Part shown: positions 23,582 to 36,639 of the stretch, one piece after another
Numbering within the stretch: the first letter of the stretch is position 1
How the letters are laid out: every line of letters begins with the position of its first letter
From: Eledone cirrhosa
Taxonomy: Eukaryota > Mollusca > Cephalopoda > Octopoda > Eledonidae
DNA length: 64,000 bases
Direction of reading: 5' to 3'
Assembly (NCBI GenBank): GCA_964016885.1
Contig: OZ024743.1
Span: 123,843,342 to 123,907,341 of the forward strand
Translations under genes and position numbers: made by a program
Notes under the pieces: generated by a model
What the model was told of the DNA's origin: nothing
Database searches by the model: none
Seen by the model: the letters and a program-made list of their open reading frames with translations, nothing else

Positions 23582-23832
23582 TCTTTCTTTATTTGCCACA
23601 GGGGCGTACAAAAATGGGACATTACAAGACGTGACGGCGGGGGTTTTACATAAAAATAACTTTAACATTAATAAATAACAATAAACTATATATAATAAAA
23701 TAACAATTGAAATCCCCAATAGGGGGGGGCGTTACTGCAGGGTTGTTTTACACCCCGTGGATAGAACAACCCTCAACACCAGGAACACGTTTTGTAGGTG
23801 TTGCTGTCTTCCCTCTGTTTATCTTCCTCAAC

Positions 23833-24738
23833 CTACAGGTTTATATACAGAGAAGGCCCATTCACTCGGGCCATTTTTGCCACATTCACCCACCTTTCAG
23901 TGAATTTACTTGGGTGTAGCACCTCTGTCTCTACTCTCACCTTCCTTCTGAAGTGATACTTAAAGAAGGGGATAAGTTGTTGTCCGGAGAGAAAGGTGTT
24001 TGCCCTCAGTCCTTTTAACCTCGTCCACCATATTACCTCTTTCGCCATAGCCACCAGACAGAGGAAAACCGCCTCTCCTTCGTTCTCAAATGAAGGCGGA
24101 GGGGTGATCCTCACGATGGACTCGGCTGACAACTGGATGCGTCCCACACGTGACAGCAGCTGTTCGACATAATTCCACAGGTCGGTCACCCCTAGGCACT
24201 GAACAATTGTGTGCAGAACGGTTTCGATGTCCTGCTCGCATCTTGGACAGGTCCTTTTGGCAGGATATCTGCCAGGGCGTCCGTACCTGTAGATTTTGTC
24301 TCGAACTGGTAGAGCTCCTCGGTAGTACTGCCAAGCCAGAGACCTCTGGAAGTTATCCATAGGCCCTGGACGGAAAGTCCTCCAGAACAGACTAGTCAGT
24401 TCGTCCTCCTCGATGCCTAGAGTTTCCCCGAGAACGTCGTCGCACTTATCCTCCACTAATCCCCTATAGAATGTCGCAGTAGAGTCTCCGCTGATTGCCG
24501 TTTCCGTTTGGTAGAGGGCTGTGAGCGCCTGTAGGCACTCGAGGTGCCAGGCACCCATTTTCGGTCTTCGCTTGACCCAGGACTGCAGCTCTGTTAGTGA
24601 GACGAGTTGTGGAAGAGCTTGTCTCACAAACGACAGCCACACCGGTTCACCGGTCAGGAATACCTGGAGATGGTGTAGCCTCAGCACATGTTTGCGCATC
24701 ATCAGCCACGGCATGCCCAGCCCTCCGTTAGAAGGGTG
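23833..24738 (-). pseudogene. LINE copy 2 ORF2, C-terminal part
   Basis: About 293 codons from HPSNGGLGMPWLMMRKHVLR to KMARVNGPSLYINL, matching copy 1 throughout, including the Cys/His motif CPRCEQDIETVLHTIVQC. It is in the same frame as the upstream RT; only one TAA separates them. Confidence 0.85.
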
Positions 24739-26076
24739 TTAACAGCAGATGGATCTCCTCACCAATATAGCCTGTTTCTTCCAGAGGAACTTGAAGAGGA
24801 GGCGTTCCATTTTGGTAAGGTATTCGTGGGGGCAAGGCACGACTGTCAAGCGGTAATAGATGACGGACTCTATGTAAGTGTTCGCCACCTCCGCTCGACC
24901 GTTCAAGGAGAGTTTGCACTCAGCCCACTTCTGGGTGAATGCACACACTTTCGCCGTGACCTCGTTCCAGTTCTTGTCCACCTGGAGGTCTGGATCGAAC
25001 CAGACCCCGAGCAATTTCACCGGTCCTTCCGTCCAGTGTCCAACGACACTGTCGGAAGACATGGGTTTGCCTCTCCATGTGCCGAGTTGCAAACCGACAG
25101 ACTTGTTTGGGTTTAGTCTTGCTCCTGTCAACGTTTCGTATTCCTGTAATAGGTTGCCGATTACCCTGATTTCCGAGGTTTTCGACACCATTACGGTTAT
25201 GTCGTCAGCATAGGCTGACGCTGCTTTACACAGTCCTGGTTCGATCGGGATGCCCTGCAACAGCTCCAATTTCCGCAGTAACGGCTCGAGAGTTAGTACA
25301 TACAGAATGGAGGAGAGAGGGCATCCCTGACGGATGGAACGCATGATTTGGAATGGCTCTGATAGGTAGCCATTCACCTTCACTGCCGAGCAGATGTTGG
25401 TGTGCATGGCAGCGATCCAGCCTCTGAAGACGGGACCGAAGCCGGCCGCCTTGAGAACTGCTTCCAAGTATTGATGGTCGACCCTATCAAATTCCTTAGA
25501 CTGATCTAAATTGATCAGAGCCCCACCAAAGCCAGGTTTACACCCTACCCTCTCTATGATGTATCGCATGAGGTGGAGGCTGTCGTGTATGGACCTGGTC
25601 GGGATTGCACACGTTTGTGCTTCCCCTACCAGGTTCTCGACGACAAGCGCCAGCCTTGCTGCTAACTCCTTGGCCAAAATCTTTAACTCTGTGTTGAGAA
25701 GAGTTATGAGCCTGAAATTGCTTATCTCATCCCCCTTGTTCTCATCTTTCCTAATCAGCGTTACTACGCCTCTGCCTACAGAACTGGGAATCCTCCCGTT
25801 CTGCTGCCAGTTGCAGTAGACCGCTTCCAGGACGCCAGAGAACAAGTCTGGCATGTCTATGTAAAACTCATAGGGTAGACCATCTAAACCGGGTGATTTG
25901 CGCTTCCCGCAGCGGCCTAGGGCATCTTCTATTTCTCCCGCTGTGATCGGCCATTCGCAGCATTCGTGTTCGAGAGTCGCGGTACGCCGTCGAGGTAGGA
26001 GCTGAAGTCCATCACCTCGCTCGATGTACCGCTTTGCCCGAACAGTTGTGCAAAATGCTGCTGGAAGGCCGCGCAC
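24739..26076 (-). pseudogene. LINE copy 2 ORF2, reverse transcriptase core
   Basis: 445 codons containing every RT block: KSPGLDGLPYEFYIDMPDLF, SNFRLITLLNTELKILAKEL, INLDQSKEFDRVDHQYLEAV (first catalytic Asp; A-to-E change in the KAFD box), SIRQGCPLSSILYVLTLEPL, SAYADDITVMV (YADD), NPNKSVGLQLG and VKLLGVWFDPDLQVDKNW. It ends in CC then TAA at 24739-24741, where copy 1 reads CCQ, so a single CAA-to-TAA change truncates the protein. The RT would extend cDNA at the nicked target. Confidence 0.88.
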
Positions 26077-26569
26077 ATCCGCTTGGATTCAAGTATAATG
26101 CGTCCATCTTTGTCTTGCAAAGACCGAATTGTGGATTTGTTGCCACTTTTCGCCTCTGCCACTCGGGCGCAGCTAACAGCTTTGGCTCCCTCGTTTCTTA
26201 GAGCACGTGTTCTACTTCTGACAATACAACCTTCGTGTTTCACGTTGAAGAACTGGTCTAGTGCCGTTCTCGCCGCTAGCACGTCAGCTGTACTGCCATT
26301 CCTAAATGCCTCTTCTATTTTAGCTACCAGTTCCTTTTCAGTTTTGTTTTTTTCTAAAGCTACTTCCTTGCTAAATGCTATTGATTCTATTCTAATTGTT
26401 CACTTGAGAGAGCTCTACCACCTGTTGTTGACGATGGCCCCTGTCAACTGGCACTTAACTAAGGTGCTAATCCGTTTACTGTAGGCCTTACGCGCCGCGA
26501 GCGACATGTTTAGCTTCCAGTATCGGGGTCCCTGTCTATGTATTCTATCAAGGTTGACTACGTAGGTGA
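25929..26569 (-). pseudogene. LINE copy 2 ORF2, linker between endonuclease and RT
   Basis: Reads ARTALDQFFNVKHEGCIVRS, KAVSCARVAEAKSGNKSTIR and DKDGRIILESKRMCAAFQQH, parallel to copy 1 (TALSQFFDAKHEGCVVRSKI). Frameshifts lie near 26,400 (a premature stop follows 'NNRW') and at the junction with the RT frame near 25,960. Confidence 0.75.
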
Positions 26570-27251
26570 CTAATTTGTGGTCATCTTAATGTGCATTTGT
26601 GGACAGCTTAATGTTTCCTTATCATTCTGTCTAATTAAAAATGTATCTAAATACGATCTAGAAGACCCAGTACAGTTGCTCCACGTCCACAGTGGTGCAC
26701 TCGGGAAGTCTAGTCGATATCTATCAGCCAGTTGGAATTGGCTGATGAGATTTTTGAGGCTATTACACCCCCCTCTATTATCACAAGCTCCTACATAGTC
26801 CCAACGTGCGTCTAAGATGCCATTCCAGTCCCCCGCTAACACTAAGGAGCGAGACGTTCCCAGGAATGGCTCCAGACGCTTGAAGAACTCTGGTCGCGAT
26901 GTCCCAGTCGGGGCATATACGGCCACCAGTCTGAAAGCTCCCCCTTCACTACCATTCACGTCCAGGACCACCCAGGCTGCCCTCCGGGTCCAAGTGAATC
27001 GTCTGTATTTTGAGATCAAAGTTTTTTCGAAACAGAACAGCAACTCCCCCTCCACCTCCTGGCTGACAGAGAGATGCGTAGATCTCAAAATCATCGAACA
27101 TGGGGGTTAGCTACTGCTTGTCGTGAATTCTGGACTCGGTGATGGCTATCACATCTTTACAATGTGACCTGAGATCATTTAAAAGCTGGCCCTGTTTCCA
27201 GGACATACCCAGGCCACGTACATTCAAACATCCAGCTTGTATAGTCGCCAT
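26570..27251 (-). pseudogene. LINE copy 2 ORF2, APE endonuclease
   Basis: The ATG at 27249-27251 starts MATIQAGCLNVRGLGMSWKQ. The catalytic Glu lies in AITESRI, a TAG stop follows HDKQ, and a frameshift follows FDDFEIYASL. The rest reads VAVYAPTGTSRPEFFKRLEP, LVLAGDWNGILDARWDYVGA and SYLDTFLI. The SDH region is out of frame near 26,575 (DDHKLVTYVVNLDR in another frame). The endonuclease is therefore dead by several independent lesions. Confidence 0.8.
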
Positions 27252-27291
27252 GTTGGTGAAGAAGAGTTAAGGAGAGAAAAGGCAGGAACAC

Positions 27292-29173
27292 TTACCTTTT
27301 CGTTTCCTGGAGGTCGGGTTGTTCGATCTCCATGTCCAGATTGGTGGTGTTTGGGGAGGGAGGGAATCCTTTTAGCAGGACACGGTTAAGGGGCTTTTGG
27401 CAAGGGGGGCCCACATCATGTGGGAAGTTCTCTTTTAAAGTTTCATACTGTAGGGTTGTTACCCTGATAAGTTTGAGCGTTGGGGTGGGTCGTTGGTGGG
27501 GAAAGTTTTCCCTTCCGTTTGTATTGTGGGGTCCTTTAGGACAGTTTCCACCAGTTCTTTGTTTCTTGTTTTTATGCATGTGTAGTGTGTTTTGTTTCTT
27601 ATGTGTACTGTTTCTGTTTGTAGTTTTCTTTTTGTGGTTGGGGTTTGTGATTGTGGTGTGGGTGTTTGTTTTGTTGGTGAAGTGTTTGGTTGTATTGGTG
27701 GTGATTGTGTTGTTGGTGTGTTTGTCGTTTGTGGCGGTGTGTTTATGGTGGGGTTGGGTGTGTGCGTGTTTTCTGTAAATGTTTTTGTGTCTTTTTTGTG
27801 TCTTTTTTGTTTTTTGGATTTTTGGGGTTCCTCTTGATTCTCACTTGGAGATGTAGAGGTTCCCGTATCTGAGACTTCTGAATCAGGGGTAGATGGGACG
27901 GGTATGTTGTGTGGTGGAGTGTTTGTGCAGGTGTTTGTGGAAGTATTTGACAAGGGGAGGGGGAGAGGCAATGGAGGGTTTTTTTCAGTGTGATTTTGTG
28001 TGTGTGGTTGTCTCTGGTCTGTGGTGGTGTGGGAGTGGATGTTGCAGGTGTTTGTGTTGTGTTTGGTTTGGAGTGTTGATGTTGGGGTTTTGGTGTTGGT
28101 AATAACACCTTGTTTGTCCTCGGTTTGTTCAAGAGACCTTTAAGTGTGTGGTTTTGCCACACTTATGGCATTGAGGTCTCTACTCCTCCACTAAAATGGA
28201 GATGACATCTTCCTCAAGGACGATCCTGTCCGGTATTTTTTCAACTCCCTCTGGCCTCATTTGTACCAGAACCTCGATGCAGGTTCCAAACCAGTTATGA
28301 CGGTCTGTCCTGTCTACAGATAGGAGGGTGTCCTCATCCTTCTTCAGGATGCAGCGTAGGATCCACCATATGTTGACCTCTGCTGGGATCCTGGTTATTT
28401 TTATTTTGTAGGATCTTCTTCTAATGTATGTGGGGAAGAAGATGTATTGATCCGTTTTTATTGGGTGAACCGAGTGTTTTTATGCCAGAGTTTCGCTCTT
28501 AAAGAGCACTGACACACTTCCATACTGTTTACCTCTTTGGAGGTATGCCACGTCTGGCTTGATGTCTTTTAGTGCAGCTTCGATAGTGCTTGTTGGGAGC
28601 GTTATGGGTTCTTTTGGTAGTGATGTCAACTGTTCTATAAATTAGCTTCTTTTTCTGTGTCATTTCTCTTATTTGTGGGGTATGTGTATGTGTGGGGTGT
28701 CTCCCTCAAACGTCACATAGAAGCTTCTTCCAAATATTGGGACTTTTGGAGTAGTATTTAAAATCCTGTTGTTTAGCAACTGTTGCTGCAAATGAAATGT
28801 TGTTATTGTTGTTGTTGGTGGTGATGATGGTCTCATTCATTGTGTTGCCACTGATTCCTTTTTTTGTGTTGTTGTTCTCATTTATTGTGTTGTTGTTGTT
28901 GGTTGTGGTGGTATTAGTGTTTGCTACACATACTTCCTTCTGTGTGTGGATACATGTGACGTTTGTGACGTCAGGCGTGTTCAGTTGCTTACAAGCAGCT
29001 GAAGCTTGTTCCTCTTCTAAATGTTGAGGCGATAATGTTGGCATTCCTGTGTCTATGTCTGCTACTACCTGCTGGTCAAGTAGGCATGGCTTTCCCTTCC
29101 TATCTTCTTGTTTTGACAAAAAAAGTAAGTGCCTTTGCTTCAGCCATTTTTTAAAATTTGAAGTGCTTTGCAA
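27292..29173 (-). pseudogene. LINE copy 2 ORF1, multiply frameshifted
   Basis: An N-terminal Asn/Thr-rich part (28706-29173) is followed by a core around 28180-28420 (VQMRPEGVEKIPDRIVLEED) homologous to copy 1's core. A damaged zinc knuckle CHKCGKTTH follows near 28140-28165; the final Cys of C-x2-C-x4-H-x4-C is missing. A Thr/Pro/Gln-rich tail (27459-28130) leads to the C-terminal block LKLIRVTTLQYETLKENF (27292-27579). Several frames are used, so it is a pseudogene. The plus-strand GTG/TTG-rich look of 27,580-28,100 is the complement of the Thr/Pro tail. Confidence 0.7.
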
Positions 29174-29378
29174 AATTTTTTTTTCGAAAATATTTTGGAT
29201 GTTTTTGCCCTGAAGGGAACGATATTTTGGGAGACTGACCAGATCAAAATTTGACCTGTCAGTCCTCTACAAATTGGTATAAAAATAAAAGTTCACAATG
29301 ACGAATTTCTAAAGAAATTTAATCAAAACTTACCGAGCAAGTTTAACACATGTGTCCATCCCAGAGATAGATAGATAG

Positions 29379-29399
29379 ATTTTCCTCTAATAATATATA
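29379..29399. repeat. target-site duplication of LINE copy 2 (5' side)
   Basis: Identical 21 bp to 23561-23581. Its upstream neighbour (29364-29380) is (GATA)4, the first bases of the element on the minus strand. Confidence 0.88.
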
Positions 29400-29592
29400 A
29401 TGAAGTTGCCAGTCCACTCAATGATGCCAGACAGTATTGTTTCAAGATTTGTTAATATTTCATCAGTGACACACATTCAATCCATACTGGCGTGGAAATA
29501 GACTAAAGTCTATATAAAATTTTGCAGGTTGTTGTTTTAAATGTCCACTTTCCCTGCTAGCAAGAGTTAGACGTATATATATATATATATAT

Positions 29593-29752
29593 ATAAATTA
29601 ATAAAATAATGAATAAACAAAGAAATGCGGTTTTTCGCCTAATGCGGATCCATTGCACTTCAAGAAATATAAGTAACGTATGTGTAAAGTTTGAAAAAAG
29701 TCGGTTGGGTACTTCTCGAGTTTTATGGATTTACACAGACAGACATCCTCTG

Positions 29753-29819
<67 letters not shown>

Positions 29820-29983
29820 GATAAATCTACCAAAAGTTTACGGTAGTGTCCAATCCGTATGAAGAACTCAATGTAATCCGGATATCATGAAAAGAGAAGA
29901 TGCATTCAAAAACTACTTTCGGTGAAAAATAAACGGAAAACAGAGTCAAGATAAATTAATAAAATAATGAATAAACAAAGAAA
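29593..29983. repeat. 33-bp direct repeat at the outer edge of the palindrome
   Basis: 29593-29625 and 29951-29983 are identical; shared core 'aataatgaataaacaaagaa'. The left copy ends exactly where the left arm of the large inverted repeat begins; the right copy is internal to the arm. The right arm contains this sequence only once. Confidence 0.85.
29626..29821 (-). mobile_element. Helitron 5'-end fragment E, in the left arm
   Basis: Reverse complement of the first part of copy B, including its (TA)n and 5' TC (plus GA at 29820-29821), cut off abruptly at 'aagaaatgcgg'. It is explained as part of the inverted duplication rather than as an independent insertion. Confidence 0.8.
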
Positions 29984-30539
29984 CAGTTCCTTATATTAAA
30001 AAAATTCATCATTTTACGATCGTTTCTAGGATATATATGTGTTAGAGTTGGTATGCATATTCTATAGATCTATGTACAATATTTATACAAACTATCAGAG
30101 GGTATATACATACCTACACATATATATGCTGTCTTCAGAAATAATGATATTTGTTTATTGAAAAAAACAAAGATTCAATACAATAGGTCTGTTTGGGAAC
30201 AGGTTTTGAATTGACCAATAGAGAGATAGTGAGGGTCAGGATAGTAATATAGTAGTAGAAGAACCTTAAATTATGGGTAGAGGAAGGTAGATTTCAGTTT
30301 TGGATGGAAAAGAATATTATGAATGAAGGATTATTTTAGGGAAGAAATAGGTCTTATGCTGACCTCAGAAATAATTTTATTTTTTCATTGAATAAAACCA
30401 ACAAAGATCTAATATATTCTGCCTGTTTGGTAAGAGGTTTAGAATTAACCAATAGAAAGTTAATAATTGGCCAAATGGTAAAATAGTAGTAATTGAAGCT
30501 TATTTTAGGGGTGAAAATAGGTCAGGTGGTCAGTAAAAA

Positions 30540-30598
30540 GTATACAAGCAGTTGCTGTTATAAAAATGGTATACAAGCAGTTGCTGTTATAAAAATGT
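30540..30598. repeat. 29-bp tandem duplication
   Basis: 'gtatacaagcagttgctgtt' plus 'ataaaaatg' occurs twice head to tail at the inner boundary of the left arm. Confidence 0.9.
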
Positions 30599-31355
30599 GT
30601 GTGGTGAGGTCATTAACAATAATTCTCTTAATAAACATCAGGATGCATCCTATAAAAACAATAAACAACATCGAAACCGTAATAGACGAGTTACTTCGTA
30701 CAATGCTCCATTTAATTTACAAATTAAGGATAATATACCTAAAAAATTCTTTAATATCCTAGAGAAAAACTTCCCGCCAAACCACAAATACCATCAAATC
30801 TTAAATAGATCAACGGTTAAATTCTCCTACTCAACAACCAAAAGCATAAAACAAAATATAAGTGCCTATAATGCATATAAATGTAAAAAAAACATGAGTA
30901 TACCACCAGTACATCAAACTAACCATAATATCTCCTCAGATACAGGATTCACGAAAAGTTGTAACTGTAGAAACAAGGCAAACTGTCCATTAAAAGGAAA
31001 TTGCCTTGTTAACAACATAGTATATAAATGTAAAGTTAACACTAAGGACTCAATTTATTCATATATAGGAGCTACCTCTAACAAATTTAAGGTAAGATTT
31101 AATACCCACAAACATAGCTTTAAAAATGCCGCACTAGCTAATACAACATCTCTAGCTGAAATAATAAATAGTTATAGAAAGAGGAATATAGAATATGACC
31201 TGACCTGGAGTGTGCTCAAAAGGGCCACCCCTTATCAAAATAGTAGAAATGAATGTAGATTATGTTCCCAAGAACTTTTTGAAATAATGAAATCTAAGGA
31301 TATCCTATTAAATAAGCGACAGGAATTAATAATATCGTGTAATCATAAACTTTAA
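30597..31355 (+). pseudogene. Penelope-like element C-terminus: GIY-YIG endonuclease
   Basis: 252-codon open frame ending in a TAA. Residues 47-80 (IPKKFFNILEKNFPPNHKYH, then QILNRSTVKFSYS) are the linker after RT in Penelope-like elements. Residues 122-136 form a Cys cluster (CNCRNKANCPLKGNC). Residues 141-160 hold the GIY-YIG core IVYKCKVNTKDSIYSYIGAT. KVRFNTHKHSFKN (165-177) supplies the conserved Arg/His, PYQNSRNECRLCSQELFEI the C-x2-C motif, and LLNKRQEL...CNH the end. The RT is missing, replaced by the inverted-repeat arm, so the copy is 5' truncated although this domain is fully open. The frame's first Met is fortuitous. The endonuclease would nick target DNA. Confidence 0.85.
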
Positions 31356-31380
31356 AAATTAATTGATAAATTATTTTTTT

Positions 31381-31550
31381 AATTTAGTTAACCTATAATT
31401 AATATTCTACTACTGATGAACTACATAATTCTGCTTTAAAAATTATAAACCTAATTAATATACACTTTTGAAATTAATATATAAACTATTTTTAATTTAG
31501 TTAACCTATAATTAATATTCTACTACTGATGAACTACATAATTTTGCTTT
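31381..31550. repeat. 57-bp duplicated segment, 113-bp period
   Basis: 31381-31437 and 31494-31550 are nearly identical ('aacctataattaatattcta'). It lies in the 3' UTR of the Penelope-like element. Confidence 0.9.
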
Positions 31551-31680
31551 CCTTCTTACAAATATCATTTCCTAAAACTGATACCATTAAGTAAACATAT
31601 ATAATGCTTTAACTTCGGGTTATGACTCTATGTTCCTTGAAAACTATATATATTTACTAATTCTCACTAATAAATTTAAT

Positions 31681-31766
31681 CCCCCCCCCCAATAATTATA
31701 TGTATATATAAGTGTATATGTGTGTGTAAATGTATGTGTATGTATGTATATGTGCATGTATATATC

Positions 31767-31804
<38 letters not shown>

Positions 31805-31968
31805 TGTATATATATGTATATGTATATATATATATGTGTGTGTATGTATGTGTGTGTGTGTATATATATATGTATATATATGTATATATATATATATATA
31901 TATATACGTGTGTATGTGTATATATATGTATATATATGTATATGTATGAGTATATATATATATATATA
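31681..31968. repeat. C-run and mixed TA/TG microsatellite
   Basis: A short C10 run at 31681-31690, then degenerate TA, TG and TATG units from about 31700 to 31968. Confidence 0.9.
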
Positions 31969-32930
31969 TTATTTTTATATTCTTTTAATTTCCCCTCATC
32001 TTTAACAGCACTTTTCAACTGCATCTAACTCTTATTTATCATATCTATATGTATTAGTATAATTTTATCAATATAAATATACCCATCAATTAAATTAATT
32101 TATATTCTTTTCATAGATGTATTTTTTTCACTAACATTCTTATCTTAAAACTTTAGTCACCTTAGATATTTATATTGGCATTACTATGTTATAACAGCAA
32201 CTGCTTGTATACCTTTTACTGACCACCTGACCTATTTTCACCCCTAAAATAAGCTTCAATTACTACTATTTTACCATTTGGCCAATTATTAACTTTCTAT
32301 TGGTTAATTCTAAACCTCTTACCAAACAGACAGAATATATTAGATCTGTGTTGGTTTTATTCAATGAAAAAATAAAATTATTTCTGAGGTCAGCATAAGA
32401 CCTATTTCTTCCCTAAAATAATCCTTCATTCATAATATTCTTTTCCATCCAAAACTGAAATCTACCTTCCTCTACCCATAATTTAAGGTTCTTCTACTAC
32501 TATATTACTATCCTGACCCTCACTATCTCTCTATTGGTCAATTCAAAACCTGTTCCCAAACAGACCTATTGTATTGAATCTTTGTTTTTTTCAATAAACA
32601 AATATCATTATTTCTGAAGACAGCATATATATGTGTAGGTATGTATATACCCTCTGATAGTTTGTATAAATATTGTACATAGATCTATAGAATATGCATA
32701 CCAACTCTAACACATATATATCCTAGAAACGATCGTAAAATGATGAATTTTTTTAATATAAGGAACTGTTTCTTTGTTTATTCATTATTTTATTAATTTA
32801 TCTTGACTCTGTTTTCCGTTTATTTTTCACCGAAAGTAGTTTTTGAATGCATCCTCTCTTTTCATGATATCCGGATTACATTGAGTTCTTCATACGGATT
32901 GGACACTACCGTAAACTTTTGGTAGATTTA

Positions 32931-34188
<1,258 letters not shown>

Positions 34189-34282
34189 TAGTATTATATA
34201 GCAACCGAGTCGATTCTGTGCTGACAACTCATCAAAAGAGTCTGTGGTTCACCCTGTTATCGGCAATAGCTTACCTCTACAT

Positions 34283-34504
34283 CAGGCATATCAAACTGAG
34301 GGTGCCCCGAGAGCCACATGGGTCACATATGTGTTGTCTGAGGGCCACACACGACAACTATTTGCGCACATTACAACTATTTTATATTTTTATTTTATAG
34401 TACGAAGATAAAACATGCTCGCACTGTAAACATTTTTGTGCGGACCGCAGGTGTGCTTGTAAAGGACCGCATGCGGCCCGCAGGCCACATGGTACTTTGA
34501 TCTG
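34283..34504. mobile_element. possible hAT-type MITE
   Basis: Starts 'caggcatatcaaactgaggg' and ends '...ggtactttgatctg', giving imperfect terminal repeats of the CAG...CTG type, and contains 'gagccacatggg' and 'gcggcccgcaggccacatgg', wording typical of hAT MITEs. No 8-bp duplication was found, so the ends are uncertain. Confidence 0.5.
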
Positions 34505-34688
34505 TTAAAAATAGAAGCTAGATATCTCCTACTCTCATAAATAGGTGAGGACACTAAATAATGTAGTTCTGGATATTGTGCTTGAAAACAAAGAGAAGAA
34601 ATGGTCACAGCCGCAACACTTGTGATTATAAGTACGCTTGATCAGGACTGAACTGGGAGTTAAACACCATCAATATTAAGTCTGAATG

Positions 34689-34690
<2 letters not shown>

Positions 34691-34783
<93 letters not shown>

Positions 34784-34850
34784 CACGCACACACACACAC
34801 ATACACACACATACACAGAGACACAGATACAAGCACACACACACACACAC
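34691..34850. repeat. (CA)n microsatellite
   Basis: Pure (CA)n to 34780, then interrupted CA/TACA units. Confidence 0.97.
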
Positions 34851-34950
34851 GCATATATATATACATCCATATACACACATATATACATACATACATATAT
34901 GTGTGTAGATAAATATATATTCGGTGCACGTATAGACATATACACGTGTA

Positions 34951-36118
34951 TCTATCAACACGGATTAGAAGAATGGGCTATCCAGTTTTGTTTTGTCTAT
35001 TGTTTTCATATTTTTTATATATATTCATACTACTGAGATCTAGTGATCCATAACCAATTATTCTATGAACATCTTCTTCCACTATACTAACTTTAGAGAA
35101 CTTCCAGTTTGCTTGTAGCCTTTAGCAATATTCCACGTGATCTTAGTTGATTATTTCTAAAGAAATGTATTAGAAAAAGCATCAAACTTGCATTTTTTTC
35201 CTCCTACTTTTACTTTATATTGCAATTATATTTCTAGTGACAGCTGCATACCACAGATGAAGTGTTACAGCTAACAGGCTTTCACAGCAACCAAACACAA
35301 CACTTCCATAATAAAGTCATAGTAATCATACCAGACGTACAGAAGCGTATTAGAATTCATAATCATTTACAGAATACAAAAGGAATATAGATATAAATAG
35401 ATCAAGCAATTATTTGTTTCCCTGCTGAGCTTATATTTCGTTGAATATTTACAGTTTGCAATATTACACAGATTTTTCATTATTTTTACCTCTGTTTAAA
35501 TCAACTCATACACTGTTAATGTTGTGGTTGTTTTCCTGCGTTGTATGTCTCTGTGTGCATGAAACTAATACTCCAAAAAGTCAAGAGAACTATCAACATT
35601 GACATTAAGACCTAAAGTCAGAAACATTACTTTCGTGATACGATGTTCTTTCAAACTAAGTCATCTCTTCAATACAATAGCATACATATTGCTATGCTTA
35701 AATTTGAACCGTAGTCATAAAGTGTTAATTTCTTCAATGTTTAATTCTAAGTTTATACGTTAAGCAAAACAGCATCCATTACTATAATTTCTTCTTGGTG
35801 CATACTGAAGATGATATAGAATATAGGAATTCCATTGTTAGACTGAGTTTAACCTAAAACATACGTTCCACAATAGGGGCTTTGTCCTTTATATTTATCA
35901 AAGAAACTCCCTTGGTATAAGAAACGCAAATATTTGATAGCTTTATACATGAATTTATTAGAAACATTGATAAACAAATGCCTCCTATTGTTTCCTATAA
36001 AACCTCGATTGCTACACATGGCCTATACAGATCCAGCTACTAGATAACGTGGTCCATAAAATCAAAACAATTATTTGATACAGACTTATGAATTGAAACC
36101 TTATAACTTGACATTCTA
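34951..36118. other. AT-rich DNA, nothing recognised
   Basis: No repeat ends, motif-bearing frame or RNA gene identified. Confidence 0.4.
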
Positions 36119-36310
36119 AGGAGTTGGACTGGTAATACCGGTGGAGCGTCGGACAAAATGCTTTGCGATATTTAGTTACGACTTAGTACGCTCTAAGTTC
36201 AAATGCCACTGAAGTCAACTTTGCCTTTCATCCTTCTGACATCGATAACGCAAAGTACCAATTACGTATAGGGGTCGATATAATTGACTTCCCCCTTCCC
36301 CCAAATTACT
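36119..36310 (+). mobile_element. diverged SINE copy, long-tail variant
   Basis: 'accggtggagcgtcggac', 'atgctttgcgatat', box-B-like 'taagttcaaatgcc', 'tttgcctttcatcct', then 'ggggtcgatataattgactt' and a C-rich tract. The latter marks the variant with an extra 'gtcgatt...c(n)' block also seen near 58650, 61030, 62845 and 63565. Confidence 0.7.
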
Positions 36311-36639
36311 TATTTGAATGTCTTGAGATTGGTCTACAGTTAGTAATTACATTAGTATTGACTGGAATCGGTTGCTTTCTCATCGATTAGAAATCACCCT
36401 TTTAAAGATCTATAGTCAAAAGCCGGTGAAATACAATAGCAGCCAAATCTCACTCAAAGCAATCCTTATCGTCTTCAAAACGAATATATCAGATAACATT
36501 CAGATAATACTGCCAGAATAAAAGACAATTTAGTAACAGCAACAATGTCTTATGACCATCGACCTGCTTTATCTTAGGTCTAAACATTATGATCTTCATC
36601 AGCTGCAAATTTATAATTTACAGCGGGTAAAAATCTACC

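Larger units (their letters stand above)
23582..29378 (-). mobile_element. Tx1-like LINE, copy 2, full length with TSD
   Basis: About 5.8 kb, minus strand, flanked by identical 21-bp duplications. It has the same architecture as copy 1 (ORF1, then ORF2 endonuclease-RT) but is clearly diverged in protein sequence, so it belongs to a different subfamily or is an older insertion. The 5' end starts with (ATCT)4 inside the duplication boundary, and the 3' end reads '...ggcaaataaaga'. The 5' UTR is unlike that of copy 1. ORF2's RT core is almost open and interrupted by a single stop, while ORF1 and the endonuclease carry several lesions. Confidence 0.88.

Noticed and set aside
23218..23634. 138-codon frame with a Glu/Arg-rich stretch
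   Set aside because: Produced by a GA-rich tract and extends into the LINE 3' end; no motif.
29593..29983. LTR-like direct repeats
   Set aside because: Only 33 bp, no gag/pol between, and no TG...CA ends.
30493..30762. Alternative frame overlapping the Penelope-like ORF start
   Set aside because: Lacks the conserved motifs found in the 30597-31355 frame.
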